Shown here: positions 25,578-40,020 of the stretch, one piece after another
Layout: every line of letters starts with the position of its first letter
Position numbering within the stretch: position 1 is the stretch's first letter
Assembly: GCA_038049695.1 (NCBI GenBank)
Contig: CP142453.1
Location: 126,517,001-126,581,000, forward strand
Direction of reading: 5' to 3'
DNA: 64,000 bases
Origin: Cinnamomum chago
Taxonomy: Eukaryota > Streptophyta > Magnoliopsida > Laurales > Lauraceae
The notes under the pieces: model-generated
Databases searched by the model: none
Told to the model about the DNA's origin: nothing
The model's input: the letters and a program-made list of their open reading frames with translations, nothing else
Program-made: the position numbers and the translations under genes

Positions 25578-28500
25578 GTATGGAAGGGATGGGTATTTCA
25601 GCTGCCGCTGCTGCTGCTGCAACAACCGCAGGTATAAAACCTTATTGGGGAATATACATTTCCTCATTCACCTTTTGGATTTGTCCTTATTAAATTAAAC
25701 TAAACCCACCCAATGTTGTTTCCTCTGTTGTAAATTCATTTCATTTCATCTCTTGCTGAACATGCTCTACTCGTGCCTCTATTTTTCAAGTGCTGAATTA
25801 GCAGCTGGTGCTTGTGCCAAGTGAGAGATGCTGGCAGATGGTTGTATAAGGACAAAAAATTGAAATTAGTTGGGTATTCAAAGCTTTAATGGTGTTAAGA
25901 TGTGGGCTTTTAAGAAAAAACAGTATGAGATCGAAGAACAATTAGAAATCATTATATTTGATGCCCAGCTGCTAAAAGCTCAGATTCAAGTTAGAAATTG
26001 CTATCAATCATACCGTGAACGTGTGTTTCATTTCAAAGGATTTGTTTAGTCAAAGGGGAGAAAAACGTCATGGTTCCTGAATTCGTTTAAAAGATTTTTA
26101 CCATCAAATTGAAACACAAGGCAATTTGCACCAGAAAACTGACAAGCTGGGCTGTTCATTAACACCAAAGTTCTGGTCTCCCATTTAGCTGAACGTCCAG
26201 AAAGCGGAAAGCTGATTCTCGTTTAAAAGGGGCAATAAATCCTGACACGGCAAACCCAAATCAATTTAAACCTGGTATTCTGATCTTGGGTTAGAATTTC
26301 TAGCACGTTTCATAAATGGGCTGTTGTGGCCGCACAATCTGCAAAGTGAACCCATGAATAATGTCGAACTCAATTTACAATTGAGTCCGTGCTGGGTTGA
26401 GCCATGACTACACGTAGATGTCACCCTGACCCATTGCCACCCAACCCTGTTACAGGAGGAATAATAGGGTTTAAGGTGTATGATAAAAGAAAAGGAAGGG
26501 TGCTTGATTGATCCAAAATGGCTATCCATCATTCTGTGGTTTGGCTGAATTAAAATCATGGTGACCGTCTACATTCAGTTTTGATTTGACAATGTGCTTA
26601 GGACAGAGTCAAAATCAATAATTAATAATGAAGTGCAAAATGTACATCGGGCTTAGGGCCAAAGGCTCCCGGGCTTGGCTGAGCGAGAGATATCTTGAGT
26701 TATAAATAAAAATAAAAATTTAACAACTAAGTGCAGACCTTCTCTTGGGTTTTTCCTCAGAAAGTTTTCATAGTTGCCGGCCAATCAATTTGGAAATGCT
26801 TTAAGGTTAATTACAGCATTTGATTAAGATTTTTTGGGTTTTCAGTAGTTAATCCTATTTGGAGCTTTCACGTTATACTACACTTCTTTGGATGGGCTTT
26901 TTTTGGGTGTTCACTTTTTCGTGAAAATGCATTATTTTTCTTGTATGTCTCATCAAACAATTTCAATTTATTTTCAGGACTTGTATTTTTCATTTCCATT
27001 AAGGGAGTTTGAGCCTCATGGCCACCAAAGAACATCGACCAAATGTTTCTCTATGTAGGAGAACATTTCGCTTCACGGGAGGTTCTCCTCCTAGGAATCC
27101 CGAAAAGAAAACGGTATGGGAATCTTGATGGGCCACTTTTAATTCAAGGCGTCCGCAAAAGTGTAAATTGCATTGCCCATGTGACTACTTATGCTGTCAA
27201 ATGTGGGTGGGTTGATCATAATAATCGCACCCATATCCAATAAATCTGGGGTAGGCTTTGTGGTTGGACATCCTAACAATGAAAAAAATGGTTGGACAAG
27301 CTTGGACCATCCCAGCCCATAAGCAACCCTAATGTTGACGGCATATGGCATGAAAAAGTCTTATAAGGTCCCAATAAAAAAAGGGGAGGGAGGGAGGTAT
27401 TAACTCGAGGAAAAAAGTAGCACGACAAATGCTGTTGTCAAGATAATTACAAGCCGTAGATAATTTTATGTCTATATGCGTTATAAATATTGGGTTAGTA
27501 AGTAAAAAATATCGGGCCTTCAAGCACATGTTTAGGGCTAGTTTGACATTTTCTAGCCTAGTAAAAGTCAAGTAAAATTTCCATTTACAAGACGTCACAT
27601 CAAAAACAATTTAATTTAAATTTTTCTTTATTTTTTTTTAAAAAAATAAAAAAACAACCACCTTTATCTAAAAAAACCTCCACTTTCAACGAAAATAAAA
27701 TACCATCATAACCCATTTATATTTTATTATTTCTTCAAAATCAACTTTACTTCACTTGACTCTATTAGTAGAGTTGTCAAACTGACCCTAAAGTGCAGCC
27801 TAGCCTACTTTTATCATTCAGAAGCCCAGATCCAGCCTACAGTCTCTTGGCTGATCGAGCCTGAGCCGTGCAAGGGATAGGGCAATTAGGAACTTCTGGC
27901 AGGGTGCAAGCATATTACTTACAAATCAAATAACCTTTTCAAACGAAGGCACCAAATCCATTTTGCCCACATCTTGAATACCAGAATAGCATAAGTTTTC
28001 TACGGTGAAAAACTGTTTCCACCTTGTCCAAGACTGCAAAGGAAAGGAAAAAGTTTGTTGGCCCATTGACTTGATAGACCCTAATAACTTTTAGTTAAAA
28101 AGATAGAGTCCTATATTAAGATAAACCCCACCATCCAGGTGAGATGCACTTACTAAAAGAGCCAACACCACGATCAGCGGCCCTTTTATTTGCTTTTACC
28201 AAAACTACTAACTGTCCATGCCAATACCAAGTTCAAGATCATCCATCTGGAATATTATCAGCACAATCACAAGCACTGTAAGGGCCATCAGATCAAGGAT
28301 CACGGCTACCAAACATTTGGTTGACCTGTGGGTGCTACCTGAGCAGACAAAACAGTTAATTTAATGGGCTTTTAACTTCAAAACTATACTCCAGCAAAGA
28401 GCCCACTGCTTTTGTGGCTACAGTATTTCAACTACAGGCAGGAGAGGAGAGGAGACTGGAACAAAAGGGCTTGCAAACTTACACTGCCTCCAACCTTTGA

Positions 28501-28718
28501 ACCAACTTAATCTGAAATTTGACACACAAGGGATAAACGAGACAAGCAATTCAGCTGATCATAAATCACAGACCAATCTCTTTCGCACACCAAAACAAAC
28601 ACCCACCACTTTGCTCTAGACAGAGCTCCCTCGTAAGTTCGTATAGCTGGAAAAAATTAAACCAAAAGGACAGGACATACTTGGCTTGGTTAATTGCAGA
28701 CAATAATCTAAGATACGC
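25578..28718. other. 3' ends and intergenic DNA between convergent genes
   Basis: The ATP6AP2-like gene (+) and CCT6 (-) end tail to tail here. A short run of CTG/CCG triplets (about 25600-25632) falls in the presumed 3' UTR of the former. No further gene, RNA gene or clear element was recognised between about 25.9 and 28.6 kb. Confidence 0.55.
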
Positions 28719-31700
28719 CTAATTTGGTTTCCTCATGTTACGACCAGCACGAATTACTTCATCCACTAGTAGCAATTGGGATGCAATAACAGGCCTGAAA
28801 AGCAGAACCACAAATGTCAATGAAACACCTTGGGAAGAGGGGAAAAAGGGAGGGAGAAGAAGAAAATAAAAGGGGAAGAACATCCCAAACCGACCCAGAG
28901 TTAATGATTTGGCGCTTCACAGAATAATTATCAAAAATCCCTTCCATATGTGGGTCAATTGGTTCTCCAGTATGTTGGTTTAACCCCACAACATTCCCTT
29001 TGTCATGCTCCCCCTGAATGATGACAGTCAGTTAGATTTAATGAGTTTTTTGTTACCAATAGAGTGGCCATAAATCAAGGAAAAGAAAAAAGAAGGAATT
29101 AGATTATTTACAGTGACAGCAATAAGAACATCTTGCGTGTCAAGGCCAGAGTTCTCTGCCAGTGTCTTGGGCACAACCAAAAGAGCATCTGCAAATGCTT
29201 GCACTCCGAGCTGTGCACGCTGTTATTAACAAAACCAAAAATGATCAGAGAAATAATAATACTAAAAATCTTTCTATGCATATCATGATTCTGATAAAGT
29301 ATTGTCTATTTACCCCTTGGACATTTTTCTTCACATTATTGACCAAATGCTGTCTGGCTGCAACTTCAAAAGCCCCTGCCCCCTGAATTACCCAAAATAT
29401 AAAATATTGTGATAAGAAAACAATATAGCAATACAAGAATTTGAAACAGCCATACATATTAATCATTTAAATCATTGAGAAGAATAGAACTGCCTGCATA
29501 CGGATGAGCCACTGAATAATAAATATCTTGATTCTTGAAACCGAGAATCATAGCATAAGCATGATGAGTAAAGCAGTGAAGCAATGAAGACCGTAAGCAT
29601 GACTGCCAATCAGGAATGCAAGGATAAAACTGACAGTAAAGGATAATCACCAAGATAACTGCTTCATCTTCAATTGTATTCTTAATGGCTCTCAAGCCAT
29701 CACGAACAGCATCCTTAATTTGAGCAATAGTATGATCATTTGGTCCTGTAATAATAAATAAATAATGAATGAGAAATAAAAATTAATATCTAAAATCTTT
29801 TATTTGGTACGTGATACTGTCAATTTGTCACCAGTATTGCTATGCAATGGGACTCGGCCGAGTCACACGATTCGAGTCTGAGTCCCATAGGACCCGATTT
29901 TTTAAACCATGATTGCTATCAAATATGTTAGGAAGGGAAACACAGATGAGCACAGGTTTTGACAATTAGGGTTTTTCTTTAAACTTTCTTGAAAGATCTT
30001 GCAATTTGTGAAATGCATGAACCTTTTAACAAAATGGTACAAGAGAGAGGATTCTTCACATTCTCCACAAAAGTGTACTTCTCTTCCCCAAGGATATGCT
30101 CATAGACAAGTCCAGCCCAGCCAAGACAATCTGGGGACAAGTCTTCTACAGAATTAACAGCCTCTCCCCCACAAGCCAAAACCAATCGCTCCATATTTCT
30201 CCTCTTTGCTCTGCGAAGAGCAACTATCTGCAAACCAAAACTGCTAGCAAGTTAAACAGTACAACAATAGGGATTTCAAGATATGATCACTAACAAAGGC
30301 TTCAGATACAAAAGATTCTACATTTATAAAACAACTTCTAAGGGTGAACTATCTACTATAACAAGGAACATCAAAATGTTAAACAAGCATAGATGACCAT
30401 AGACCAGATGGATAGGCCTAGGACCATGGCCAAGGAAAGTCAGGCAACCTGTCTTCACTCTTGACTGCACTGTCTACAACTAAATGAACAAGATTGACTT
30501 CAAGGATTACAAGGAAAGAATCTTAAAACCAGAACCAGAAAATCAGATTAATGCTATCTCTTTTTTCCCTCAGTAGGCTAATATCAATCTTCCCAACTAG
30601 AAAAAAATATAAGAATTTATAGAGTGATATTATGAATCTAATTTTTGACAAGACTCACCTATCCAAAAAAAATCTAGATACACATTCCAAATTAATTAAG
30701 CCTTTTCTATTTTTCCATTTTATTAGTTTATTGTTTATATAATTATTAACATAATTTAAAGCTTATCTTTGGATCCTCATTCTTTTCTTTATCTTTTTAT
30801 TGCCTGGGGCTCATTTGATTGCCATCTGTACACATTATATGAAGGATGTTAATTTTTTTTTAATAAACCAAAGAAGATATTACTAATGGGAAAGCTCTGT
30901 GCAATGTATGGGCTCTTGAATAAAGAAATGGTGGGAATAAAAAAATATTGAAAAATGAAAATGACAAAATAAATACTTAGTTTTTTTTTTTTTTTTTTTT
31001 TAAAGGAGGCACTTTAAAGTTTTTTCTGTTTTTCTTCAATTTTTTAATCAAAATGCTAATAAAAATGTTTCATAATTTAAGGAATGGATGGAAAGTGAAA
31101 TTAGAGTCTAAATTAAAGAATTGGCATGTGGCATGAAAAGAACATTTGCAGAACTTTAGAGAATTAGGAGTCCTTAAGAGATGGAGAACTAGGAGCACAC
31201 ATATACAGCCACAGCCCAAAATTGTGAATAACAATAAGCACAAGTTCCATGGAGAACTAACCCCTGCTCTAGCAAGAAGGTCCAATGAAGGAGGATCTAT
31301 TCCTTTCTGGTTAATAACAACAAAGTTGTTGTCATTACCTGAGCAAACCTGCATAACATAAAGTTTTGAGTCTTCTTCAAGATGCACTATTTTTCTCAAC
31401 TCAAAATAACATTTACTTTTTTATTTGTGGAATAAACGAGTCATAAATTTATACATCATGAATATAGAGGAATGGGTACGGACTCCATTACCTTATTCTT
31501 CAGCTCAATGATTTTGTGCACTCTCTCATCAACTTGACGTCTTTCAGCAGCAACCATCATTTCTCTTTGCTCTGCATTGGAATAGAAAAAACCTGCATTT
31601 ATTTCACTGAAACAGGAAATGTTAGACTCGCCCAAGAATTATTTATCATTTATAAATGCAATACAACTTAATTGTGACAGGAGTAGTTGAAATAGTCAAA

Positions 31701-32240
31701 AGCACTATCATTTTTTGTATTAACTATTTTGGTGAATCAGTAATTACCTAAAACAATCATATGGCGTTCACTTTTTGATATATATAATTAATAACTAAAT
31801 TCTCAAAAGGGTTCTCAACAAATAAGAATATAAAAGCAGCACCAACTAGCATAAAAAAGGCAGTTGTACAGGGTGTCTCCCCAAAACAAAATGTATCCAG
31901 CAGTGATTATTAGTTATGAAGATGTGAGTTTTATCTGAGGTCCAAGAAAATCCAAAAAATTCCCAAAAACTCCATAATACTAAAAAAGTGTTAGATTTTG
32001 AAGTTTATTTTCAGTAGCAATTAAAATAAATGTGTGTTGAGCAATGCCATACTGGTCTGGTATCAGTTTATGATTTAAAAAAGAACAATACTAATGTACT
32101 TGTTCACCTATATTCATGTTACTCATGCATCCAAGTTAAAACCTGATAAAATGTTTCTGGACAAATTATTGAAAGAAAATTGATTAGTATTTAGTGTTAA
32201 CTCTGCATGCAGTATGTAGTCAGTAGTATCATCTATCATT

Positions 32241-32305
<65 letters not shown>

Positions 32306-35300
32306 CACACACAGCAAAATAACTTGGAAGTGGTATTATAACTAGTTAGCAGTTAAATAAGTAACAACTTACAAGTGAATAGTTGACGGGTCCCAATTCA
32401 CAAATCAGGTTGTCATTTGCCAAAAACCCAAAAATATAGAAAATCCAGAGTAGTTACAGAAAACCAGAAATAACAAGCATCATAAATTAAATTGCATGAA
32501 CCTCAAGTAGACTCAAATTCTCTATCCCATGGGAATGTCACTTGACCAGGAAGAAAAACAATGAGCAATGAATAATTGCTGAAATTGTAAATTAACTGAA
32601 TTCTGAAAAGTTCGAGAAAGTCCAAAACAGTTGGCTCATGCCTATATATAGCTTCTAAATATCTAGAAATCTCTAGATACAACTCAAATCCCTACCCAAC
32701 TCATCAAATATCTATTTACAGAAAATGTGGGATCACTAGTTATTACTTGAACATAGGAAACTTGAAGGAAAGGAATTAAATTAATTAAAGGAGAACCAGG
32801 TTGCAGGATATCATCCAGAACTATCTAGGTGCTCAGGTTTGTGGGTCCCATGTGGGCTGCCTTTTAATGAAGGGGACCCCAGCACCCGTTAGAGGACCCT
32901 TGATTGACTCTAATGGGAGTAGAGTTCCATGGACTTGGACTCAGAAAAGCCCATATATTTAGAGCCAATGAGCAGCTGCATGTCTGCAGTTCTCTGTGAA
33001 TTACAGAAAGCCCCCCTGCAGTTCAATTGTTTATAAAAAGTTAAAAACAACCCATCACATGGTATTTTATTAAATATATGGGTACTGCTTTTTTTTTAAT
33101 CGGTAAGCTGGAAAATACATTAAACTAAAGGAGAGGATAAAAGAACATACAAAACAGAAAAGGAGGGAAAGAAGGTATATGAGAATATACCCTCCACCCT
33201 ACAACTGAAAGCAAAGCCAAAAAACTATGGAAAGGAAGATTAATATTTGAGTACTGTTTGAGGCCCATTCAATCTTAGGCCCACTTCGAAAGATGATTAG
33301 GTCCCATATGCCCAGCCATGGACATCTCCATTATTCATATTTCTTGATCAATGTCAGCGGACACAGATTGATCCAAATCAATAGTAAATTACTAATGAAT
33401 GATATTTAAAGCCAAAATCCCCCACCCCAACACCCACTCAAAAAAAATGCAAAATGACCCAAATAATGCATATTGGAGCAAATATATGCTCAAAATATAC
33501 ATTACAAATGATTTTGAGCTCGTTCCTCCCAAAAAAAAAAAAAACGAAAAATAACATAAAATTCACTCAATTTCAAAATTTCCTTACTTAAAGATAACCC
33601 TCAAGATAGGGTTTGCGTATTGACTTCAATTACTAATTTTATAGTGAATGAATTGGATATATCATTTGACACTAATCTCAAGAACCAAGTACCAACACTC
33701 CTGACATGTGCAAGTACTTATTTCCATTTAGTGGATTTAATTATTACTCTTAGGCAATAATTGTACAAATAAATGTTTCTTTAAATACCAATACATGGAA
33801 ATTTATAAATTACCTCTTCTCATACTCCAAAGTTACATTGCAAGTCAAGATATAGCAATTCTCTGCCCGCCGTTTCATGTCAGGATGTCTTGAGCCATGA
33901 TCAAGAACAAGGCCCTCAACCTATAGAAACAACGGTTGCAATTGGACTTCTAAATAATAATTAAAAAAAAAAAAAAAAAAAAAAGGAGAAACAGAGGAAT
34001 GGTTGGAGAACTTCACCATGGACTGGGAAAAAAAATACAAGAGACTTTCATCACAGGAAGAGCCAATAGGGATAATGATGTAAAGAACAAATTAATGGCT
34101 CACAGGCACTCCCTATCTCAATTAAGCATAGAATAAGGGAAAGATTAAAGGAGAAAGAGAATGAGTTAAATCCCAATAGAATATCAAGCATAAACTTTAT
34201 GTTCATTGCAAAACAATAGGTGTCTTTTACAAAAACGATTACGCTTAATAATTATGCATCTCTTTACCCAAATATATATATATATATATATATATATGCA
34301 TCCACTGCAAGTGGTCGAAGGAGGAAAAGAAAATGGCATATAAAAATATTTTAACTAGAAAATTGAAATGAAAAGAAAGCAACAGATTTCATCACCAAGA
34401 CCAGAGAGAGAGAGAGACTAAGGATGGAGATATGATGAATTTCACCTTCCAATAATTTCATAGGATTGTAATAAGGGCCCACATGTTTAACCATAGGTGA
34501 AGTGAAGCTATAGTTAAACCAAAAAAGGCAAACAGTCATATTTCTTCCTTTAAATTATTTTTGGAATTTGGATTGATTTAGCAGGCAGGTAAACTAAATA
34601 TGTCAGACCCTTCTCATTTTACTTTTGCTCTATACTATCTTCCTTGTTACCAAGACCAACCAAAATAAACAAGTTACTTTACCAAGCCTTCTCCCCAATT
34701 CCTCTCCTCAGACCTCCTCTTCTCTACAACGATGGTTATATTGGGGCGTTCCTTTTTAAAGAAAAAAGATATTTTGCTGTTATATTATGTCAGAATAAGG
34801 AGTTGGAATTGAAACATTGGATGTTCGCTTAGATCAGAAGCTCGATCGATTGCCAAATGCCAATGGAAGCACCATTATCTTGTCATTGAAGGGGAAGGAA
34901 ATGAGAGAGATGCAATCGCCAAACAAGAAAAGAACGTACACAGATGCACACAGAGAGGGAGGGGAAGGGAGGATGGATGAAAAGTGTTAGGGAATAGAAT
35001 AGATAAAGACCTAATACCTGGTTTGGGCACTTGCAGGCAATGTTTGGCAGAAGAGGAAACAGAGCTCTTTCAGATTTCGAGAAAAATGCCCTCATGCCAT
35101 CCCTCGTTCTGTGTTAACAACAGAAAAGGGTTTTTCTTTCTGGTGTTAACAACACCAAACCAACACACACAGAGGGAGGAGGATAAGGGTTTTCTCTTCT
35201 TTGTATCAATGAGCCTCAAAAGATTGCACTCCTAAAAAATGTTCAATGCCCCATCTATTAAAACCCAACACTAGCAATGTCAATGGACTGAACTCACTGT

Positions 35301-35397
35301 CTAGCCTTTCAAAGAAACCAGAGTGGCTGCTAGTTCTTTTGTGTGTGGAAGTTCAGCTGAGAGTTGTTTCTGCGAGAAAATCACAACATTTGTAGCA

Positions 35398-35439
<42 letters not shown>

Positions 35440-38400
35440 AGGCATGGTCTCCTTCACTTGTGAAGTTAATGAAATGAACAAAACAGAGAAGCAATATGCA
35501 CTAGACCCATTTTCGCCAGTACATACATTCAGCACATCCGAATAGAATCATATCTCTTAGTACATGTGTTCACATTTTCAAAGGATTGATTGAGAATACA
35601 TTTCCTATTCCCTCCCCCCAAAAAAAGGTACATCTTTTTAGCAAAATGAAATGCATTTGAGAAATTCTAAATATTATTATGATTATTCTAAAAATCATCA
35701 TAATCATTAAAATTCATGCAACTCCTGAACACAAGAAAGAACTTCCAGCATATGCAAACAACACATAATTAGTACAAAATTTGATAAGCATACCAAGTGT
35801 GTGTCTACATCAAACTTATGCCGCATATGCATGATCTCCACCATAAATAGATCAATAGGCTCATCCGGTTTTCGAATACAAAGCACCTGCTCAAATCCAT
35901 GATAAAGTAATAAGCATGGAGATTAATAAACATAATTAGAAGGCTTGAATTTTATAATCATAGTACACTAAAAGAAATTATATATTACCAGGAAGTATGC
36001 TCAGCACAGCCAAACAGCTTTTCAGCGTTTACAGAAATGTTCATTTCCCAAAATAATCATTTTGCATTTCTCCAAAATTAAATGGATATCAGTCTTGTCC
36101 TTTCAACCCATTTCCATCAACCCAAACGATCCCTTCAAGTTGATGGCTGACATTGTCAAGTGCAATAATTGGAGTTCATAATAGTATTATTATTAGGCAA
36201 GGCAATTTGAGGGGTAACTGGATTATTCAGCGAATAATGTAAGAGATAATATCAATAAATCACTATGGCCTAGTTGAATATTCTATCAAATTTACCACTG
36301 CACCATCATAAAAAATAAAATAAAAATAAAAAACATCTGAATAAATGTATGGATCTCAGACACATCAAGGATGTTCCGATAGCAAAAATCTTAATACAAT
36401 TACTCACCGCATTAACAACTATCTCAGTCAATTGATCAGCCAGCGCTTCGTACAACTACAAAACAAAAGCAGCAAAGGAAGTTCATGATAACCTATTCTG
36501 GAAATAGCTCCGCAAACAAGAGAGTTTAGTATCAAAGTAGAGCATACGGGAATGAAGTAAAAGAAAAGGACCAATACCTTTGTCCTCAGTGTTGTTCTTC
36601 CGACCATTTTCAAAATCTCTTTATCAGGCTCATCTCCAATCACAACTGGGGTTTTGAATTTCTCCAGAAATTCCAGGGTTGCTCGTTTAGCAATGTCAAA
36701 CCCATCAACCAGTACACGTGGATGCATTCCTACATAAAGCATTGTTAAAAATTGGGTAGCATGATACTTAAAAGAATAGGAAGAATCATAACACCTCTAT
36801 TTACCAACCAATACTAAATAGAAGCCGAGTAAAATCTGATGGAAAAATGTTAGTTCATGAGATAACTTAATTTAAGTATCCACGAGACAATAACACAATT
36901 ATGGGCTATGCATATTAAAGCATTTTGGTGCTTGGTAATGTATAGATACAGGACATGTCGATATGCACATTTTCTTGAGTTACGGCTCATCAATTTTGAA
37001 TGCTCAGTTGCTCACCATGCAAATATCAGAAATTACAAGGAAGCATACTTTGTGCAATTAATTTAACACCAACAAGCATGCCATTCATAATATTATAAAA
37101 AAAAAAAAAGATGTATAGTACATGAAACCGCGATAACATTAAATTTCAAAATATTCTACGAAGGCTGAAGATGAAAATGAACTACAAAAACTCCCTAGGT
37201 AATAAATACTCTTCTTCTTAGAAAGATTGTTGGTTGATGTGACAGCTGAATCACTCCTTGGTTGAAAATTTCACAGAACCTAGTGAAATGACCTTAGGAC
37301 CAACATCGGGGTTACTCATAACTAAAACCTACTGAAATGACCTTTTAAAGGACCACTTTGAAAATTCAAAGTTTGCCAACTACTAATTCATCCTTTTCCT
37401 CTTTTCTCCTTTTTTATTTAAAATGACCAAATGCTCACTTTTGAAAGACTCGATTGGTAATATGAGTTGAACCCATAACCATATGGTAACAGCAATGAGC
37501 GCCTTCCAATGGTGCTAGGGCTCTTGTCTATAATTAAAATAAAAAAAAAATCAACTCTGCCAACATGCCAGAGAAAAACATTCCATGATAAAGTATAACT
37601 GCTCTTCTGAGTTCTGAGTGCCCCCACAAGCACTCTAAAAGGCAGTGAGAGAAAACAAAATGAAGTAAACCCCATGAAAAAATATATAATGAATTTGGTG
37701 CAGTCATAAAAATTCATCTCAGAATATTTATGAGAATTTGAAGCAGTTATAAAAAAAAAGGTGTTAAAATAACTGAAAGTTAACAATTAAATACCCGTGA
37801 AACCGATGAGATACTGACCTTCATCTATATAGCGTTCTGACTGTTTCATAAGCTCGCCAATGAAAAGAACTGTGGAAGTAGTGCCATCTCCACTTGCATC
37901 ATCCTGGGCAACAGCAGTCCTTGCAATCATAATTGCAGTTGGATTTTGAATTTGCTGAAAAGAAAATGCAAATGAACATGCCAAGAATCAATACCAATAC
38001 TTAAGTTAGACTGAACTACACTCTCCACCCAATGCAAAGTAATGATCAATAAGCAGATTACCACATGTATGCCAAAAAAAAAAGGACAAAATACATCCAC
38101 ATTAGCATCAATATAAAGGAAGATAAAACTGATACAATCACATCAACAAAACCATTTACATGTATCAATGCATCATAAGCCATGGATGAGTGTTGAAAAT
38201 GTTTAAGATAATTGACATAAATCGAAAACTAATCTGGTTGCATTTTTTTCTTTTTCTTTGTTCTCATTAAATTAAAAAAAAAAATTCAACTGTTATACAC
38301 AGTTGAACGTATCACCAGAAGATAGGAAAAGGTGATTAATGGGGTAAAATGAAAAGAAATGTAAAAAACAGAAAAAGAAAAAGAAGAAATCAATTTGGGG

Positions 38401-39810
38401 CGAAATACATACATAAAGTTGAATGTTCCCTTTGTAAATCCTTGTTTCTCTTTAAAACCTCCCCAAAATCCCAAAAATTCTTAACTTAGGAGGTTCCCTT
38501 AATCAGTAAATAACCTCTTGAAAAATAGAAATACCAAAAAATAATAATAATAATAATAAAGTAGCACAATTAAAACTAGCCATCCAGTTGTTGTGATTCC
38601 AATCCTTACAAATCGCCTGAATCATGGAATTAGATATAGCAGGTGTCCAGTCATAAGATTCACATCTGAATCCTAATATTGACCTAGATTATAAATGAGA
38701 CTCACATTGTAGAAAATAATCTTTTTCTCTATGATTCATCGAATCACGGGATTTAGGACATGAAACCTGTGATTTTGACAACAATTGATACACCTCTAAC
38801 TTCATACTCGAAACACGTCTAACTTCATACTGCAGACCCTGATTAGAAAATGGCTAGAATCGAATCATCAAGTGATGTAGCCCATCCATAGAAGTGGCAG
38901 TGGATCGGGAAGTTAGCACCGTCATGAACCACTCATGATCGTAGATAAAATTAAATAAATAAATAAATATCACAGTGACATTACTATATCCAATGTTATG
39001 GTGTTGTTTTTACAAAATAACTTTTCTATAGTACTTACTACCATATTAAAATCTCTTAACAGATGCATGTACTCTCTCTCTCTCTCTCTCTCTCTAAGCA
39101 TTTTTCAGATATTTCTACATTATATGAGGACAAAGCAATGCTAATGCAGCGGTTTCAGCCCTGAACACCGCAGGTCCTTGAAACCCTATTCTATTATTAA
39201 AACCATGGACATGATAGAAGGAATTAGCCATTTCCCCCTCTTGATTGCACGAAATAGAACCTTTTTTTTTATTTTTATTCCAACAGATCAAACAGATAAC
39301 AATGTCCAATCCATAGCTGTTTCCAGCATAATCCACGCATGCAACCGAAGGACCACAAAAAACGGAGAAAGAAGAACTTCGCTTCAGTTACGATTTCAGC
39401 TCCAATGACAAACAGATCACAGAATCCAGTTTTCTCGATCACTGATCTGCTTCCTGTAGATGAAAATATGATGGATAGATAGATGGAATGGGAGATGATA
39501 GAAGAGAACAGACCATTTCTTTCAAGAGGGTGTTGCCATCTTTAGTGAGTTTGATGTCTCCAGCGCCTCCAACGAGCCTGAAATCAATCAATCGATTCAG
39601 AACTAGACGAAGATGATGATCATGATGAAGAAGATGAAGATGAATGATGGATGTATTGGAATGGATTAGTACATACATTTTGATGGTGCCTTTGGGGCCG
39701 AGGTTGGTTTTAAGAACATCTTGCAGGCCCTTGGCAGCATTGATGTTCATGTGGAGAGCAGCCGATTTGTTCAGAACTTCTGCGTTAGGGTTCAGTACTC
39801 GCAACGACAT
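28719..39810 (-). CDS. CCT6: T-complex protein 1 subunit zeta (chaperonin CCT6)
   Basis: This is one of eight subunits of the cytosolic TRiC/CCT ring chaperonin that folds actin, tubulin and other clients using ATP. Fifteen exons, in transcript order: 39810-39677, 39577-39514, 37954-37819, 36729-36578, 36455-36408, 35886-35794, 33920-33814, 31606-31492, 31348-31262, 30227-30023, 29745-29651, 29382-29314, 29219-29112, 29013-28895 and 28794-28719. The frame is open throughout and gives 535 aa, the same as the Arabidopsis protein as I recall it. ATPase motifs: LGPKG (37-41), GDGTT (88-92) and GAGAFE (413-418). It starts [20 protein letters not shown] and ends NMRKPN. Introns range from about 80 to 2200 nt; the larger ones (introns 2, 3, 6 and 7) hold microsatellites and a SINE-like piece. 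No defect was seen. Confidence 0.97.
32244..32313. repeat. Compound (AT)n(AC)n microsatellite
   Basis: About 52 nt of AT followed by about 17 nt of AC, in CCT6 intron 7. Likely length-variable. Confidence 0.95.
33090..33240. repeat. Possible retroposon 3' end
   Basis: In CCT6 intron 7, a T run followed by 'aatcggtaagctgg' and an A/G-rich stretch resembles the reverse-strand end of a LINE-like or other poly(A) retroelement. No body was recognised. Confidence 0.25.
35401..35437. repeat. (GA)n microsatellite
   Basis: Uninterrupted GA run in CCT6 intron 6. Confidence 0.95.
37440..37535 (-). mobile_element. tRNA-derived SINE-like piece, in sense in CCT6 intron 3
   Basis: On the minus strand there is an A-box-like motif, tagcaccattggaaggcgc (complement of 37499-37517), then a B-box-like gggttcaac (complement of 37466-37474). 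The word order and sequence match the piece at 52.85 kb (tagcacaattgaaaggtgct, then gaggttcaagtc), so both look like members of one SINE family. Ends and target duplications were not resolved. Confidence 0.55.
39072..39095. repeat. (CT)n microsatellite
   Basis: Short CT run in CCT6 intron 2. Confidence 0.9.
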
Positions 39811-40020
39811 TTTCGCTGTTTTTTCTTCTTCTTCTTCTGAGTGAGAGAGAGAGACGGAGATGTATAGAGAGAGGTGAGCTTGGAAATAAACCTAGTAGAA
39901 GAGAACTGCGCGAAACTCGAATGGCATGGATGGCAACTGCGAGTGCTAGGTTTTGGTGCAGGTCGGGCCAGATTATAATCTGACCTCCGAGTGCCGACCC
40001 GACACGTGACGTGTGTCTCG
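39811..40020 (-). promoter_or_regulatory. CCT6 leader and promoter with G-box
   Basis: On the minus strand the leader just before the start codon is CT/GAA-rich (agaagaagaagaagaaaaaa). Further up there is a G-box, cacgtg, at 40003-40008, overlapped by a tgacg motif at 40007-40011. A 14-bp perfect palindrome, cagattataatctg, is at 39969-39982. G-boxes bind bZIP/bHLH factors; use here is inference. Confidence 0.45.
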
